Shown: positions 24,546 through 34,135 of the stretch, piece after piece | How the letters are laid out: each line of letters starts with the position of its first letter | Numbering within the stretch: position 1 is the stretch's first letter | Source: Nitriliruptorales bacterium | GTDB taxonomy: Bacteria; Actinomycetota; Nitriliruptoria; Nitriliruptorales; Nitriliruptoraceae | Length of the DNA: 40,228 nt | Direction of reading: 5' to 3' | NCBI GenBank assembly: GCA_024637135.1 | Contig: JAGXFT010000096.1 | Location: 1-40,228, forward strand | Made by a program: the position numbers and the translations under genes | Notes under the pieces: model-generated | The model's input: only the letters and a program-made list of their open reading frames with translations | What the model was told of the DNA's origin: nothing | The model's database searches: none

Positions 24546-26096
24546 TCACGGGGCCTCCAGGTCGCGGTCCATCCACGCGGCGACGGTGTCGGGGCGGTCG
24601 GCGTCGACCTCGTCGACCCGCACGGCCACCGGCAGGACCTCGTCGAGGAACTCCTCGTGGGCGCCCCGCCCGGGATCCTCGTTGGTCCCGATCGCGTGGA
24701 CGATCAGCAGCCGGGCGACCCGGTCGTCGTCGGTCCGGCGCAGGACCCGTCCCAGCCGCTGGACCATCTGGCGTCGCGACCGGAAGGCGGCCAGCACCAC
24801 GGCCACGTCGGCGTCCGGCACGTCCACGCCCTCGTCCAGCACCCGGGGTGCGACCACGACCGAGAGGTTGCCGTTGCGGAACTGGGCCATCCGGATCCGT
24901 CGCCGGTCGGTCGCCAGGCCGCCGTGGATGGTCTCCGCCAACGGCCCGGCCGCACTCATCACGGCGGCGACCTGCTCGGCCTGGTCGACGGTGTCGCAGA
25001 ACACCAGGGTGCGGCGATCGTGGAGGCACGGCGCGATCGCGGCGGCGACGGTGAGTTTGCCCGCGGCCTGGGCGGCGGCGTCCCGGCGGGCCCGCAGTCG
25101 CACGAGGTAGTCGCGGGCCACGGCCACGACCGGGTCGTCGCGCCGCCGGGCGCCCGACTCGGCCTGCCCCATCACCTCCACGGCAGCACGCAGGGTCTCG
25201 CGTGGGTGGCGGGGCAGGCCGTGGTCGAGGAGGGCTTGGCGGGCACGGCGAGCCCCCTGGTCGGCGGCGTCGTACTGGGCCTGCTCGTGGTCGTCCAGGC
25301 GGGTGCCGACCAACGCGATCGCGAACGGCGCGATCACCCGGTCGGCCGCCGCCTGGGCGTACCCGTACTCGGCCACCACGCCCCCGAAGTACGGGCCCAG
25401 CACCTCCACGACCCCGTCGTCCCCACGTTCGTAGGTCGCGGTCAGCGCGAGCCGCATGACGTAGTCGTCGCGCAACGCCTGCGACCAGGTCGGCGCGCCG
25501 TAGCGATGGGCCTCGTCCGCCACCAGCAGTCCGAGTTGCCCGTCACGGGGCACGATCGGGACGTCCGCGGCCGAACTGGGCGTCGCCACGACGACGTCGT
25601 ACTCGCCGAAGTCGTCGCTGCGGCCCCCACCCAGTTGTCCGACCCGCGCGTCCGGCGCGTGCGCCTGCAACTCGGTCCTCCACTGGCCCAGCAGTTCCAG
25701 GGTCGGCACCAGCACCAGCGCCACCCCGCCGCGCCGGACGACGACCCGCACGGCCGCCATCGCCAGCCGGGTCTTTCCGGCACCGGTGATGGCCTCGACG
25801 ACGCCGCGGCACCCGGCGGTGGCCCACGCGGCGAAGGCGTCGACCTGCCAGTCCCGCAGGTCGAGTCCGTCCAGCGGCCCCAGTGGACCGTCCGTGGCCG
25901 GGTCCGGCGCCGAGCGCGCGCCCTCCTGGTCGGCCGCGCCACCCCGACCGGCCGTCACGCCACGACGCCCACGGTCGCCCGACGGATCGACCTCGTCGAC
26001 CTCGCCCCACGCGCCGCAGCCTGCGCACTGGCCGACCCACTGCGTCGACGGTCGCCCACAGGCATCGCACCGCCACCCCGGCGCTGTCGACGCCAT
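24546..26096 (-). CDS. SF2 helicase (XPB/type III restriction-like) with N-terminal RadA-type zinc finger
   Basis: A 516-residue protein. Residues 9-31 (WRCDACGRPSTQWVGQCAGC and on) form a four-cysteine finger (Cys10, 13, 24, 27), and the W-VGQC--C-AWG-VDEV pattern is that of RadA. After a flexible linker (about 37-75) comes an SF2 helicase: Walker A GAGKT at 105-109, DEAH at 194-197, 'LALTATYER' at 216-224, 'TLVFCDTVDQAEQV' from 363, 'LDEGVDVPDADV' at 420-431 and the arginine-finger motif QRLGRVLRR at 446-454. The second lobe looks like XPB/UvsW-type enzymes. The RecA/Lon-like parts of RadA are missing. ATP-driven DNA remodelling in repair is likely. The ATG at 26096 has a weak ribosome site. 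It follows the M16 pair by 52 bp. Confidence 0.85.
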   Translation of the reverse strand: MASTAPGWRCDACGRPSTQWVGQCAGCGAWGEVDEVDPSGDRGRRGVTAGRGGAADQEGARSAPDPATDGPLGPLDGLDLRDWQVDAFAAWATAGCRGVVEAITGAGKTRLAMAAVRVVVRRGGVALVLVPTLELLGQWRTELQAHAPDARVGQLGGGRSDDFGEYDVVVATPSSAADVPIVPRDGQLGLLVADEAHRYGAPTWSQALRDDYVMRLALTATYERGDDGVVEVLGPYFGGVVAEYGYAQAAADRVIAPFAIALVGTRLDDHEQAQYDAADQGARRARQALLDHGLPRHPRETLRAAVEVMGQAESGARRRDDPVVAVARDYLVRLRARRDAAAQAAGKLTVAAAIAPCLHDRRTLVFCDTVDQAEQVAAVMSAAGPLAETIHGGLATDRRRIRMAQFRNGNLSVVVAPRVLDEGVDVPDADVAVVLAAFRSRRQMVQRLGRVLRRTDDDRVARLLIVHAIGTNEDPGRGAHEEFLDEVLPVAVRVDEVDADRPDTVAAWMDRDLEAP

Positions 26097-26148
26097 CAGC
26101 CCGTCGCCCCGGCCACGTGGCCCGTCCTTGGGTCCGGCATCCGGGACG

Positions 26149-27552
26149 TCACAAGTCGTGGCGCACGACCTCGCCCCAGTCCAGGGCGACCAGGTCGGGC
26201 TCGATCTCGGCCGCGTCCCCGACCGCCACCACGACGACGTCGTCGGTGGACAGGTGGCGTCGCGCCGCCCGGACGACGTCGCCGGGCAGGGCGGATCGCA
26301 GGGCGGCGAGGTGCGCGGTGGTGTGGTCGGGTGGCAGGTCGTCGCCCAGGTTTCCGGCGACCGTGCTGGCCAGTGCCCGCGGGGTCTCCAGCGACAGCGG
26401 GATGACCCCGGCGAGGTAGTCCGCGGCGCCGGCCACCTCGTCCGGGGTGGGCCCGTCGGCCGCCAGCGCCGCGACGTGCTCGCGCACCAGGGCCAGCGCG
26501 TCGCCGGTGGTCGGCGTGTCGAAGGAGCCGCTCGCGAGCATGAACAGTCCACCTCGGCGGAAGGCCTGGAGGCTGGAGCGGACGCCGTACGTGTAGCCCT
26601 TCTCCTCGCGCAGCACCGCGTCGAGGCGCGACGTCAGGGGACCGCCCAGCACGTGGGCCAGCAGCCTTGTCGCGGCCCGGTCACGGGCATGGGTGTCCGG
26701 GCCCGGCCGCAGGACCCGCAACTCGGTCTGGACCGCACCCGGGTGGTCCACCACGACCAGGCGTGGACCGGGCACGAGCCGCAACGGGTCCGCGACCGTG
26801 GCCGGGCGACTGGTTGGCCCGAGATCCCCCAGGTGGCGGTCGACGAGGTCCACCACGTCGACGTGCGACAGGTTGCCGGCCACGACCACGTCCACCGGGC
26901 CGGTCAGCAGCACGTCCGCGTGGTGGGCGACGAGGTCCTCGCGGCGCAGGGCCGCCATCGTCTCGTCGTTTCCGCCGGTGGGCAGGTGAGCCCGGTGGTC
27001 GGCCGCCACCGCCACCTCGCGGGTCGCGATGCTCGCCTTGCCACCGGGGCTCGCCAGTTGTTGGACCAGGCGGTCACGGCGCTGCCCAACCAGCCGGGCC
27101 ACGTCACGCTCGGGGAAGGTCGGGGTCAGCAGCGCCTCGGCCACCAGGTCCAACCCGGACGCGAGGTTCTCCAGCGGCATCGTGACCGAGACCCGCACGC
27201 CCCCGAAGGACGCGCCGGGTGACCAGTCGGCGCCGATCCGGTCGAGCGCGGCCGCGAAGGTGTCGCCGTCGTGGTGGGCGGTGCCCTCGTCCAGCGCCCG
27301 GGCCGTGATGGTCCCCACACCTTCCAGCCCCCGGGGTTCGGTCGTGACCGGGGCGTCCAGCAGCACCGTGACGGTCACCAGTTCCCGGCCCGGAAGGTCG
27401 AGGCTGTGGACAGTCAGCCCGGAGGCCGCGGCCTCTCTGCGCACGGCCGGCAGGGCCCACGGTTCGGGGGCGCTGACGACCGGTCGCGGGACCGTCGTGT
27501 TGTCGGGACGGTCCGGCACGGCCTCCGGCGTGGGCGTCGTCGAGGTACTCAT
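26149..27552 (-). CDS. M16 family peptidase-like protein without the zinc motif
   Basis: A 467-residue protein of the M16 fold (insulinase/mitochondrial processing peptidase). The characteristic C-terminal half is present: 'GPLTSRLDAVLREEKGYTYGVRSSLQAFRRGGLFML', matching the 'G...SRL...lRe..G..Y.v' motif. At the place of HxxEH it has 'ITARALDEGTAHHDGDTF', so no zinc can be held and it should be the inactive partner. It overlaps the active M16 gene (ATGA), as in other bacterial M16 pairs that work as heterodimers. Residues of about 1-40 are a Pro/Thr-rich extension. Confidence 0.9.
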   Translation of the reverse strand: MSTSTTPTPEAVPDRPDNTTVPRPVVSAPEPWALPAVRREAAASGLTVHSLDLPGRELVTVTVLLDAPVTTEPRGLEGVGTITARALDEGTAHHDGDTFAAALDRIGADWSPGASFGGVRVSVTMPLENLASGLDLVAEALLTPTFPERDVARLVGQRRDRLVQQLASPGGKASIATREVAVAADHRAHLPTGGNDETMAALRREDLVAHHADVLLTGPVDVVVAGNLSHVDVVDLVDRHLGDLGPTSRPATVADPLRLVPGPRLVVVDHPGAVQTELRVLRPGPDTHARDRAATRLLAHVLGGPLTSRLDAVLREEKGYTYGVRSSLQAFRRGGLFMLASGSFDTPTTGDALALVREHVAALAADGPTPDEVAGAADYLAGVIPLSLETPRALASTVAGNLGDDLPPDHTTAHLAALRSALPGDVVRAARRHLSTDDVVVVAVGDAAEIEPDLVALDWGEVVRHDL

Positions 27553-28811
27553 GCCACGTTCCGATAGTCGAGGATGCCGCGGTGGTCGGGCCCCAGCCAC
27601 GTGGCCACGGCGGCCGACACTCGCTCGCCGGTCACCGCACGGAGTCGGTCACCGGCGTGGTCGCCCCACGTGGCGTCGTCGAACAACGCGACCCCGCGGG
27701 CGTGGTCGTCGGCCCGGCCCATCAGCGTGGCGCGGGTGTCGAGGCGGTCCCGGCGGAGGCGTTCGCTGGCGCGGACCACCTCGTCGTCGGTGGGCGGCTC
27801 GGCGGCCAGTCGGGCCACCTCCTCGTCCACCACCATGCCCAGGTCGTCGAGGTCGCGGCCGGACCGCACGCGCGCGACCAGCGTCGCGACGTCCACCCCA
27901 CCGACCATCTCGAAGGTGCCACCCGAGATCGCCTCGGCCACTTCCTCCTCGCGGACCGCACGTCGGACCAGGCGGCTCGCGCCGCCACCGGCGAGCACTT
28001 CGAAGGCCACGACCAGCGCGTCGTGGTCGGCGTGGCCATCGGGCGGCACCCGCCAGGTCTGGTATCGCGACGCCGCAGGCACGACCTCGTCGGACACCAG
28101 GACCTCGCTCGCCTCGAGTGGCCCGATCGAGCCGTCCGGCGCGGCCGGTGGGGCAGCGTTGCCGCTGATGCCGCCGAAGATCCGCTGGGCGGCCTCCACG
28201 CCCTCGGTCACCGACACGTCGCCGGCGATGGACAGGACCGCGTTGTGGGGGCTGTAGTGGGTGAGGAAGAACCGGTGGGCATCCTCCAGGCTGGCCGCGT
28301 CGAGGTGCTCCATCGACCCGATCGGCAGGTGGCGGTACGGGTGGCCGGCCGGGAACAGGATCGTGAACAGTTGTTCCCACGCGGTGCCGTAGGGCTGGTT
28401 GTCGTAGCGCTGGCGACGTTCGTTCTTGACGACGTCGCGCTGGTTGTCGAGGTTGGGTTGGTCGAGCGCGTCGAGCAGGGTTCCCATGCGGTCGGCCTCC
28501 AACCACAGCGCCAGTTCGAAGGCACGAGTCGGGACCGTCTCGAAGTAGTTCGTGCGGTCGAACGAGGTGGTGCCGTTGAGCGTGCCACCGACCGACTGGA
28601 TCGCGGCGAAGTGGCCGGTGCCGTCGACGTTGCGCGACCCCTGGAACATCAGGTGCTCGAACAGGTGGGCGAACCCGGTGCGGCCCGCCTCCTCGTGTCG
28701 CGAGCCGACGTCGTACCAGGCCTCCACGGCCACGGCGGGCACGAGGTGGTCCGGCGCGACCACCACGCGCAGGCCGTTGGCGAGGGTCGTCGTGACCGGG
28801 GCGGCGGGCAT
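27549..28811 (-). CDS. M16 zinc peptidase, active subunit
   Basis: A 420-residue metallopeptidase. The inverted zinc motif HLFEH is at 49-53 ('GFAHLFEHLMFQGS'), with the third ligand in the 'VVKNERRQRYDNQPYG' region. The N-terminus 'TTLANGLRVVVAPDHLVPAVAVEAWYDVGSRHE' is the standard M16 start. It is presumably cytoplasmic, since no signal peptide is seen, and pairs with the downstream inactive subunit. GGAGG stands 6 bases before the ATG at 28811. TACCTT at 28891-28886 could be its -10 box. Substrate unknown; members range from peptide clearance to processing of ribosomal peptides. Confidence 0.92.
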   Translation of the reverse strand: MPAAPVTTTLANGLRVVVAPDHLVPAVAVEAWYDVGSRHEEAGRTGFAHLFEHLMFQGSRNVDGTGHFAAIQSVGGTLNGTTSFDRTNYFETVPTRAFELALWLEADRMGTLLDALDQPNLDNQRDVVKNERRQRYDNQPYGTAWEQLFTILFPAGHPYRHLPIGSMEHLDAASLEDAHRFFLTHYSPHNAVLSIAGDVSVTEGVEAAQRIFGGISGNAAPPAAPDGSIGPLEASEVLVSDEVVPAASRYQTWRVPPDGHADHDALVVAFEVLAGGGASRLVRRAVREEEVAEAISGGTFEMVGGVDVATLVARVRSGRDLDDLGMVVDEEVARLAAEPPTDDEVVRASERLRRDRLDTRATLMGRADDHARGVALFDDATWGDHAGDRLRAVTGERVSAAVATWLGPDHRGILDYRNVA

Positions 28812-28991
28812 TGGGCCTCCAGGGGCCGGAGTGAACTGGCTGCGAACCGACCGGGTCACGACCGGCGCACCAATGGCGACCGGTCAAGGTACTCCCCACC
28901 CCGGCGACGCTGCCCCGCCCAAGCCCTTCCTGTCGACGGCACCATCCTCCTTGACGCCCCCGGCCCCGATCCGCCGTCGAGGGTGACGGGC

Positions 28992-31511
28992 TCAGCCCGT
29001 ACGGATCGCGTCCAGCGGGTCGAGGCGAGCGGCGCGGCGGGCGGGGTAGATCGATGCCAGCACGCCGACCACCACGCCGAGCACCAGGGTGATGCCCAGT
29101 TCCAGCCACGGCCACGTGAACGCGCCTTCCAGCACGACCCGGGCCACGGCGAAGGCGACACCCACACCCAGCACCGCGCCGACCACGGTCCCGACGATCG
29201 AGATCACCAACGCCTCGGTGCGGATCATGCGCCGCAGTTGGGGCCGGTTCATCCCGACCGCACGCAACAACCCGAGTTCGCGCGTTCGCTCGGCGATGGC
29301 CAGCACCAGGGTGTTGAGGATGCCGAAGAGCGCGATCACGACCGCGACCCCGAGCAGTCCGCCGACGGCCGACAACAGGAAGGTGAAGAACGACCGCACG
29401 AGCGACACGATCTGGTTGGCATCGATCACCTCGACACCGGCGTACTCGCCGGTCACGTCCTCGACCGCCGACCGGGTGGCCGCCAGGTCGACGCCGTCGT
29501 CGTAGCGCACGGCCAGCGAGTAGACCGGCTGCGGCCCGATCGCGTCCGCGACCACCTGGGCGGACAGCACCGCGGGCGGGATGTCGAAGCTGAACCCGGT
29601 CAGGGCGGTGACCACGACGTCGACGGTCTCGTCCCCCACCAGCGTGACCTCGATGGTGTCACCCAGCGCGATCCCGGCCGGCCCGGCCAGTTCCCCGGCC
29701 AGCGCGATCCCGTCCTCGTCCAGGTCACCCTCAAGGATGTCCAGTCCCAGGACCGGTTCGAGCAGCGACAGGTCGGTCGCGGCGACCGGCAGCGCGGACC
29801 CGAACGGCGAGCCCGTGTCCAGTTCGACCTGGCCGACGACGGTGTTCACCTCGGCGACCTCGGCCACGCCGTCCACGGCGCGGACGTCGTCGGCCAGGCC
29901 GTCGGGCACCGGGTCACTGCCGCTGGCGCTGATCGACGCGTCGGCCCCCGCCAGCTGTTCGAGTTGACCGATCGCGAAGTCGCGGATGGCGCCACCCGCG
30001 GAGGTCACGAACACCACCAGGAAGACCCCGATCACCAGGGCGTTGGCGGTGGCGGCGGTCCGACGGCTGTTGCGCTCGACCTCGGCCACGGCCAGTTCGT
30101 CGGCGGCCGACCCCCGCGCCAGCGGCCCGCGAAGGCGGCGTGCGACCCAGGCCACCACGGCCGGGCCACCCACGACCACGCCGACCAGCAGCAGGGCCGG
30201 ACCGAGCCCCAGCAACCAGGCGATCTCGCCGATCGAGCCCGCCACCAGCGCGACCACGCCCAGCGCCAGCAACGCGATCCCGGTGATCGTGCGCCCGACC
30301 GACACCGGCTTGGTGGTCGGGTCGGCGTCACGCATCGCCTCGACCGGGCGCGTCCGCGACGCTCGCCAGGCGGGGATGAACGCGCTGACCAGCGTCACCA
30401 CCACCCCGGACGCCACCACCTGCAGCATCGACAGGGGGGCGATCGTCAGGCTGGCGAGGTTGCGCAACGACGGGATCAACGCGATCGCGACGCCGACGAG
30501 CAGCACCCCCAGCAGCGCACCCACGACCGACGCCACCAGCGACACGACGAACGCCTCGATCCGGACGGCCCGTCGGACCTGCCGCGAGGAGGTCCCGAGC
30601 GCCCGCAGCAACGCGAACTCGCGTGTGCGCTGGGCCACGATCGTGGTGAAGGTGTTGAAGATGATCAGGGCCCCGACGACCAGGGCGAGGTAGGCGAAGG
30701 CCTGCAGGCCGATGCCCAGCGCGTCGGCGAACCCGGCGGCGGCACCGGCCTCGCGATCACGAAGTTCGTCACCGCTGAGCACGTCGACGGGCTGGTCCCC
30801 GGCGGCGGCACCCGCGGCCGTGGCGATCCGGTCACGGACCGTGGCGGGGTCGGCACCGTCATCGGTCGCGGCCAGCACGGTGTCCCACCCGATGTCGTCC
30901 AGGGTGGTCCAGGTGGCTGCGTCCACCTCGGGGACCAGCACGTCGGCACTGCCCCGGGCGGCCTGGTCGCCGAAGCGTGACAGCCCCACCACGGTGGCCT
31001 GCACGGCCCCGGCGCGCGAGGCCATCGTCACGGTGTCGTCCACGCCCACGCCGGCCGCGGCCGCGAGGTCCGTGTCCAGCACGACCTCACCCACGCCCGT
31101 GGGCAGGCGACCCTCGCCAACCTCCCACGGCGTCAACGGGTCGTCGACCACGACCCATGCGGTCGCGTCGAACTGGTTCACCCCGTCCACCACCACGGCC
31201 GTGCCGCTGGCCTGGCCGATGGCCGACGTGACGCCGTCCACCCCGGCGACCGCGTCCACGACCTCTCGAGCGAGTCCCGGCGGCTCCAGCCCGAACGCGG
31301 CGGTCGGGTCCGTGTCGTCGACGAGCGGCTCGACGGCCGCGTCGACGTCGCCCAGCGCGGCGACCGCGTTGGCGGTCAGCGCGTCGGCCAACGAGTCCCG
31401 CAGCACCAGGGCCGTGGACAGGAAGGTCGTCGCCACGACGACGGCCAGCAACGTCCCGATGAACCTCGCCGGGTTGGCGCGCACCGAACGCCAGGCGATG
31501 GTGGCCAGCAT
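28992..31511 (-). CDS. ABC transporter permease, FtsX/MacB type, two FtsX domains
   Basis: An 839-residue membrane protein. A first helix ('FIGTLLAVVVATTFLSTALVL') leads to a MacB-type extracytoplasmic domain (about 40-260). A three-helix FtsX block follows, containing 'FNTFTTIVAQRTREFALLRALGTSSRQVRR'. A central pair of helices, a second external domain and a second FtsX block ('LNTLVLAIAERTRELGLLRAVGMNRPQLRRMIR') complete it. The double-FtsX layout is common in Gram-positive lipoprotein or antimicrobial-peptide transporters. Its ATG shares one base with the stop of the ATPase gene (TGATG). Confidence 0.92.
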   Translation of the reverse strand: MLATIAWRSVRANPARFIGTLLAVVVATTFLSTALVLRDSLADALTANAVAALGDVDAAVEPLVDDTDPTAAFGLEPPGLAREVVDAVAGVDGVTSAIGQASGTAVVVDGVNQFDATAWVVVDDPLTPWEVGEGRLPTGVGEVVLDTDLAAAAGVGVDDTVTMASRAGAVQATVVGLSRFGDQAARGSADVLVPEVDAATWTTLDDIGWDTVLAATDDGADPATVRDRIATAAGAAAGDQPVDVLSGDELRDREAGAAAGFADALGIGLQAFAYLALVVGALIIFNTFTTIVAQRTREFALLRALGTSSRQVRRAVRIEAFVVSLVASVVGALLGVLLVGVAIALIPSLRNLASLTIAPLSMLQVVASGVVVTLVSAFIPAWRASRTRPVEAMRDADPTTKPVSVGRTITGIALLALGVVALVAGSIGEIAWLLGLGPALLLVGVVVGGPAVVAWVARRLRGPLARGSAADELAVAEVERNSRRTAATANALVIGVFLVVFVTSAGGAIRDFAIGQLEQLAGADASISASGSDPVPDGLADDVRAVDGVAEVAEVNTVVGQVELDTGSPFGSALPVAATDLSLLEPVLGLDILEGDLDEDGIALAGELAGPAGIALGDTIEVTLVGDETVDVVVTALTGFSFDIPPAVLSAQVVADAIGPQPVYSLAVRYDDGVDLAATRSAVEDVTGEYAGVEVIDANQIVSLVRSFFTFLLSAVGGLLGVAVVIALFGILNTLVLAIAERTRELGLLRAVGMNRPQLRRMIRTEALVISIVGTVVGAVLGVGVAFAVARVVLEGAFTWPWLELGITLVLGVVVGVLASIYPARRAARLDPLDAIRTG

Positions 31512-32287
31512 CACTGTGAACCCAGTTGCTTCATGCGGTCCAGCACCGTGTCGGTGGTGGGGTCCAGCAGTTCGCCGACCAGCGCGCCGTCCCGCAGGAA
31601 CACCACCCGGGACGCGAACGAGGCCGCCCACGGGTCATGGGTCACCATCGCCACGGACTGGCCCAGGCGCTCGACCGCATCGGCCAGGAAGCCCATGATG
31701 GCGTCGGAGGCGACGGAGTCGAGGTTGCCGGTGGGCTCGTCGGCCAGCACCAGGTCCGGCCGCGTCACCAGGGCGCGCCCGACCGCGACGCGTTGCTGCT
31801 GCCCACCGGACAGCTCGCTCGGGCGGTGGTCGAGCCGATCCCAAAGGCCCAGCACCTCCACGACCTGGTCGACCCAGGCCGGGTCCGGTTCGGCGCCGCC
31901 CAGCTTGGCCGGCAGCACCAGGTTCTCGCGGGCGTCCAGCACCGGGACCAGGTTGAAGGACTGGAACACGAACCCCAGCCGGTCGCGACGCAACCGGGTA
32001 AGGGCCTTGTCGGCCAACCCGGTGATCTCCTCGTCGCCGATGAAGACCCGCCCACTGGTGGGGCTGTCGAGACCGGCCATGCAGTGCATCAGGGTCGACT
32101 TGCCGGACCCGGACGGCCCCATGATGGCCGTGAACGTCCCCCGGGCGAACCCGATCGAGATGTGGTCGACCGCGGTGACGGCGCCGTCACCGGAGCCGTA
32201 GACCTTGCTGAGGTCGTACGCGCGGGCCGCGTACTCCTGCGAGGCGTCGTCGATGGTCGGCTGGGGAACCGTCGGGGTGGCGGTCAT
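31511..32287 (-). CDS. ABC transporter ATP-binding protein, MacB/LolD type
   Basis: A 258-residue ATPase for the permease gene that overlaps its end. Walker A GPSGSGKS is at 57-64, the Q-loop in 'GFVFQSFNLVP', the signature LSGGQQQR at 159-166, Walker B 'LVLADEPTGNLD' at 179-190 and the switch 'MVTHDPWAAS'. The 'FQSFNLVP.L.A.EN' and 'DEPTGNLD' patterns place it in the MacB/LolD group, whose permeases have the FtsX fold. CGGAG precedes the ATG. No membrane-fusion protein or two-component system is next to it. Confidence 0.95.
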   Translation of the reverse strand: MTATPTVPQPTIDDASQEYAARAYDLSKVYGSGDGAVTAVDHISIGFARGTFTAIMGPSGSGKSTLMHCMAGLDSPTSGRVFIGDEEITGLADKALTRLRRDRLGFVFQSFNLVPVLDARENLVLPAKLGGAEPDPAWVDQVVEVLGLWDRLDHRPSELSGGQQQRVAVGRALVTRPDLVLADEPTGNLDSVASDAIMGFLADAVERLGQSVAMVTHDPWAASFASRVVFLRDGALVGELLDPTTDTVLDRMKQLGSQ

Positions 32288-32446
32288 CGGGGGCTCCGGA
32301 CGGGCTGAAGGCGTGGTCTGCCACACCGTGGGGCGTGGACGTCTCCGGGGACGGTAGTGGCGGGCCCGGGCCACCTCCTCAGGGGTTGCCCCGACCCGAC
32401 CACCAGCATCCCCGAGACGATGGCCCACTGGGACGTGCCGCTGGGG

Positions 32447-33379
32447 TCACGCGGGCAGCCGGAGGTGTCCCCCGTCCGCGACCGCCAGGCCGTCGACGAC
32501 CAGGCCGTCGACCATCCGGGTGACCCGATCGGGGTCCTCCCACCCCACCACGGCGCGGACGTCGGCGCGCGCGACCGGGCCGATGGCCAGCGCGGCGACC
32601 AGGCGGCCCCGGCCCTGGCGGTCCGACCCCTCGAAGGTCGACTGCGGCGTCGACACGCCGGCCGTGGTGCCGGCCGGGTCCTCACCACCGGTCCGCTGCC
32701 ACATGCAGGCGTGGGCGACCAGACAGTCGTCGCACCGCGGTGCGCGTTTCACACACGTGGTCGCGCCGTGCTCCATCAGGGCCTGGTTCCACGCCCACGG
32801 CCGCCCGTCGGGCACCAGGTCGTCGGCCAGGTCCTGCACGGTGGCCCGGTCCATCGGGGCACCGGCCACCGCTCGCGCGAGCACCCTGGCGATGTTGGTG
32901 TCGACGACCCCGTGGTGGCGTTCGTGGGCGAACACGGCCACGGCCCGGGCGGTGTAGGGCCCGACCCCCGGCAGGGCGAGCAGGTCGTCGAGGTCGGTCG
33001 GGACCCGGCCGCCGTGCTCGCTGGTGACCACGCCCGCGGCGCGGTGGAGGTTGACGGCCCGACGGTTGTAGCCCAGCCCCTGCCAGTGCGCGATCACCTC
33101 ACCGACGGGCGCAGCCGCGCAGGCAGCCGGGTCCGGGTAGTCGTCGAGGAAGGCGTGGTAGCGCGGGACGACACGGCTGGTCTGGGTCTGCTGCAGCATC
33201 GTCTCGGACACCAGGATCGACCAGCCGTCCCGGGTGTCACGCCACGGGAAGTCACGCAGGTGGGGCACTCGCGACAGGATCCCGGCGACGAACGCCGCCC
33301 GGTCCGCGTCGACCTCGACCGGGCCACCCCGGCGGTCACCGACCAGGTCGGCGTGGTTCGCGGTGGTCCCCGCGGTCAC
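32447..33379 (-). CDS. mutY: A/G-specific adenine DNA glycosylase, short form
   Basis: A 310-residue repair enzyme that removes adenine paired with 8-oxoguanine. Glu59 ('SETMLQQTQTSRV') and Asp160 ('VVDTNIARVLAR') are the catalytic pair. The helix-hairpin-helix 'LPGVGPYTA' is at 136-144. Four cysteines (209, 216, 219, 225; spacing 6-2-5) hold a 4Fe-4S cluster. The Nudix-like 8-oxoG recognition domain is replaced by a tail of about 60 residues, as in other short actinobacterial MutY proteins. The GTG at 33379 overlaps the dtxR stop (GTGA). Confidence 0.93.
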   Translation of the reverse strand: MTAGTTANHADLVGDRRGGPVEVDADRAAFVAGILSRVPHLRDFPWRDTRDGWSILVSETMLQQTQTSRVVPRYHAFLDDYPDPAACAAAPVGEVIAHWQGLGYNRRAVNLHRAAGVVTSEHGGRVPTDLDDLLALPGVGPYTARAVAVFAHERHHGVVDTNIARVLARAVAGAPMDRATVQDLADDLVPDGRPWAWNQALMEHGATTCVKRAPRCDDCLVAHACMWQRTGGEDPAGTTAGVSTPQSTFEGSDRQGRGRLVAALAIGPVARADVRAVVGWEDPDRVTRMVDGLVVDGLAVADGGHLRLPA

Positions 33380-34026
33380 AGTTCCGTGACGTAGAGGTAT
33401 GGCGCGGCATCGGCGTCCACGGCCACCTCGCCCGCCGGTCCGACCAGCACGAGCCCGCCGTCCCGGAGGACCTCGACCTCGGTGCCGGGCACGATGCGGG
33501 CCTCCGCGAGCGCCGCCATCAACCCGTGGTCGGCCTGGATGCGTTCGGAGATCCGCTCCAGCCGGACCAGGTCGGCACTGGCGAGTTCCAACGACGACAC
33601 GTCGAGGTCGGCCGTGGGGCTCCCCGGGATCGGGTTCCCGTACGGGGAGGTCGTCGGGTTGCCCAGGAACTCGACCAACCGCGCCTCGACCCGGTCGGAG
33701 ATGACATGTTCCCACCGACACGCTTCCTCGTGGACGTGCTCGTCCGCCAGTCCCAGGACGTCCACCAGCAGGCGTTCGGCCAGTCGATGCTTGCGCATGA
33801 CCTGTCGCGCGAGACGATGCCCGTCGGCCGTGAAACCCACGGTGCGATCGTCGTTGAGCACCAGCAGGTCGTCGCCGATCATGCGCCGGACGCCCTCGGA
33901 CACGCTGGGCGCACTCAGCCCCAGGCGGTCCACCAGGCGCGCACGCAGGGCAGGGATGCCCTCCTCCTCGAGTTCGAGGACGGTGCGGAGGTACATCTCC
34001 TGCGAGTCGATGAGCCCATCGTGCAT
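33376..34026 (-). CDS. DtxR/IdeR-type iron-dependent repressor
   Basis: A 216-residue protein: winged helix (about 5-65, 'ALRARLVDRLGLSAPSVSEGVRRM'), dimerisation and metal domain (about 70-140), and a C-terminal SH3-like FeoA-type domain. All metal ligands of DtxR are present shifted by one: Met11, His80, Glu84, His99, Cys103, Glu106 and His107. Cys103 in this place favours Fe(II) over Mn(II). It represses iron genes when iron is replete by binding 19-bp boxes, one of which is seen at 38347-38365. GGGAG precedes the ATG, and TACCAT at 34058-34053 may be its -10. It is translationally coupled to mutY. Confidence 0.92.
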   Translation of the reverse strand: MHDGLIDSQEMYLRTVLELEEEGIPALRARLVDRLGLSAPSVSEGVRRMIGDDLLVLNDDRTVGFTADGHRLARQVMRKHRLAERLLVDVLGLADEHVHEEACRWEHVISDRVEARLVEFLGNPTTSPYGNPIPGSPTADLDVSSLELASADLVRLERISERIQADHGLMAALAEARIVPGTEVEVLRDGGLVLVGPAGEVAVDADAAPYLYVTEL

Positions 34027-34135
34027 CAGCACTCCCGATCGTTCTGGTTGCCATGGTAGGCCGGCACGTGACGTGATCGACGGCCCGTGCACGCGCCGCC
34101 CGTCGGTCGCCGGCGTCACGAGACGCGCCCGGAGG

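Noticed and set aside
27582-30980. 1132-codon open frame on the plus strand
   Set aside because: It lies antisense to the M16 peptidase and ABC permease genes, which have clear family motifs; its His/Arg/Gly/Gln-rich translation is a shadow of them.
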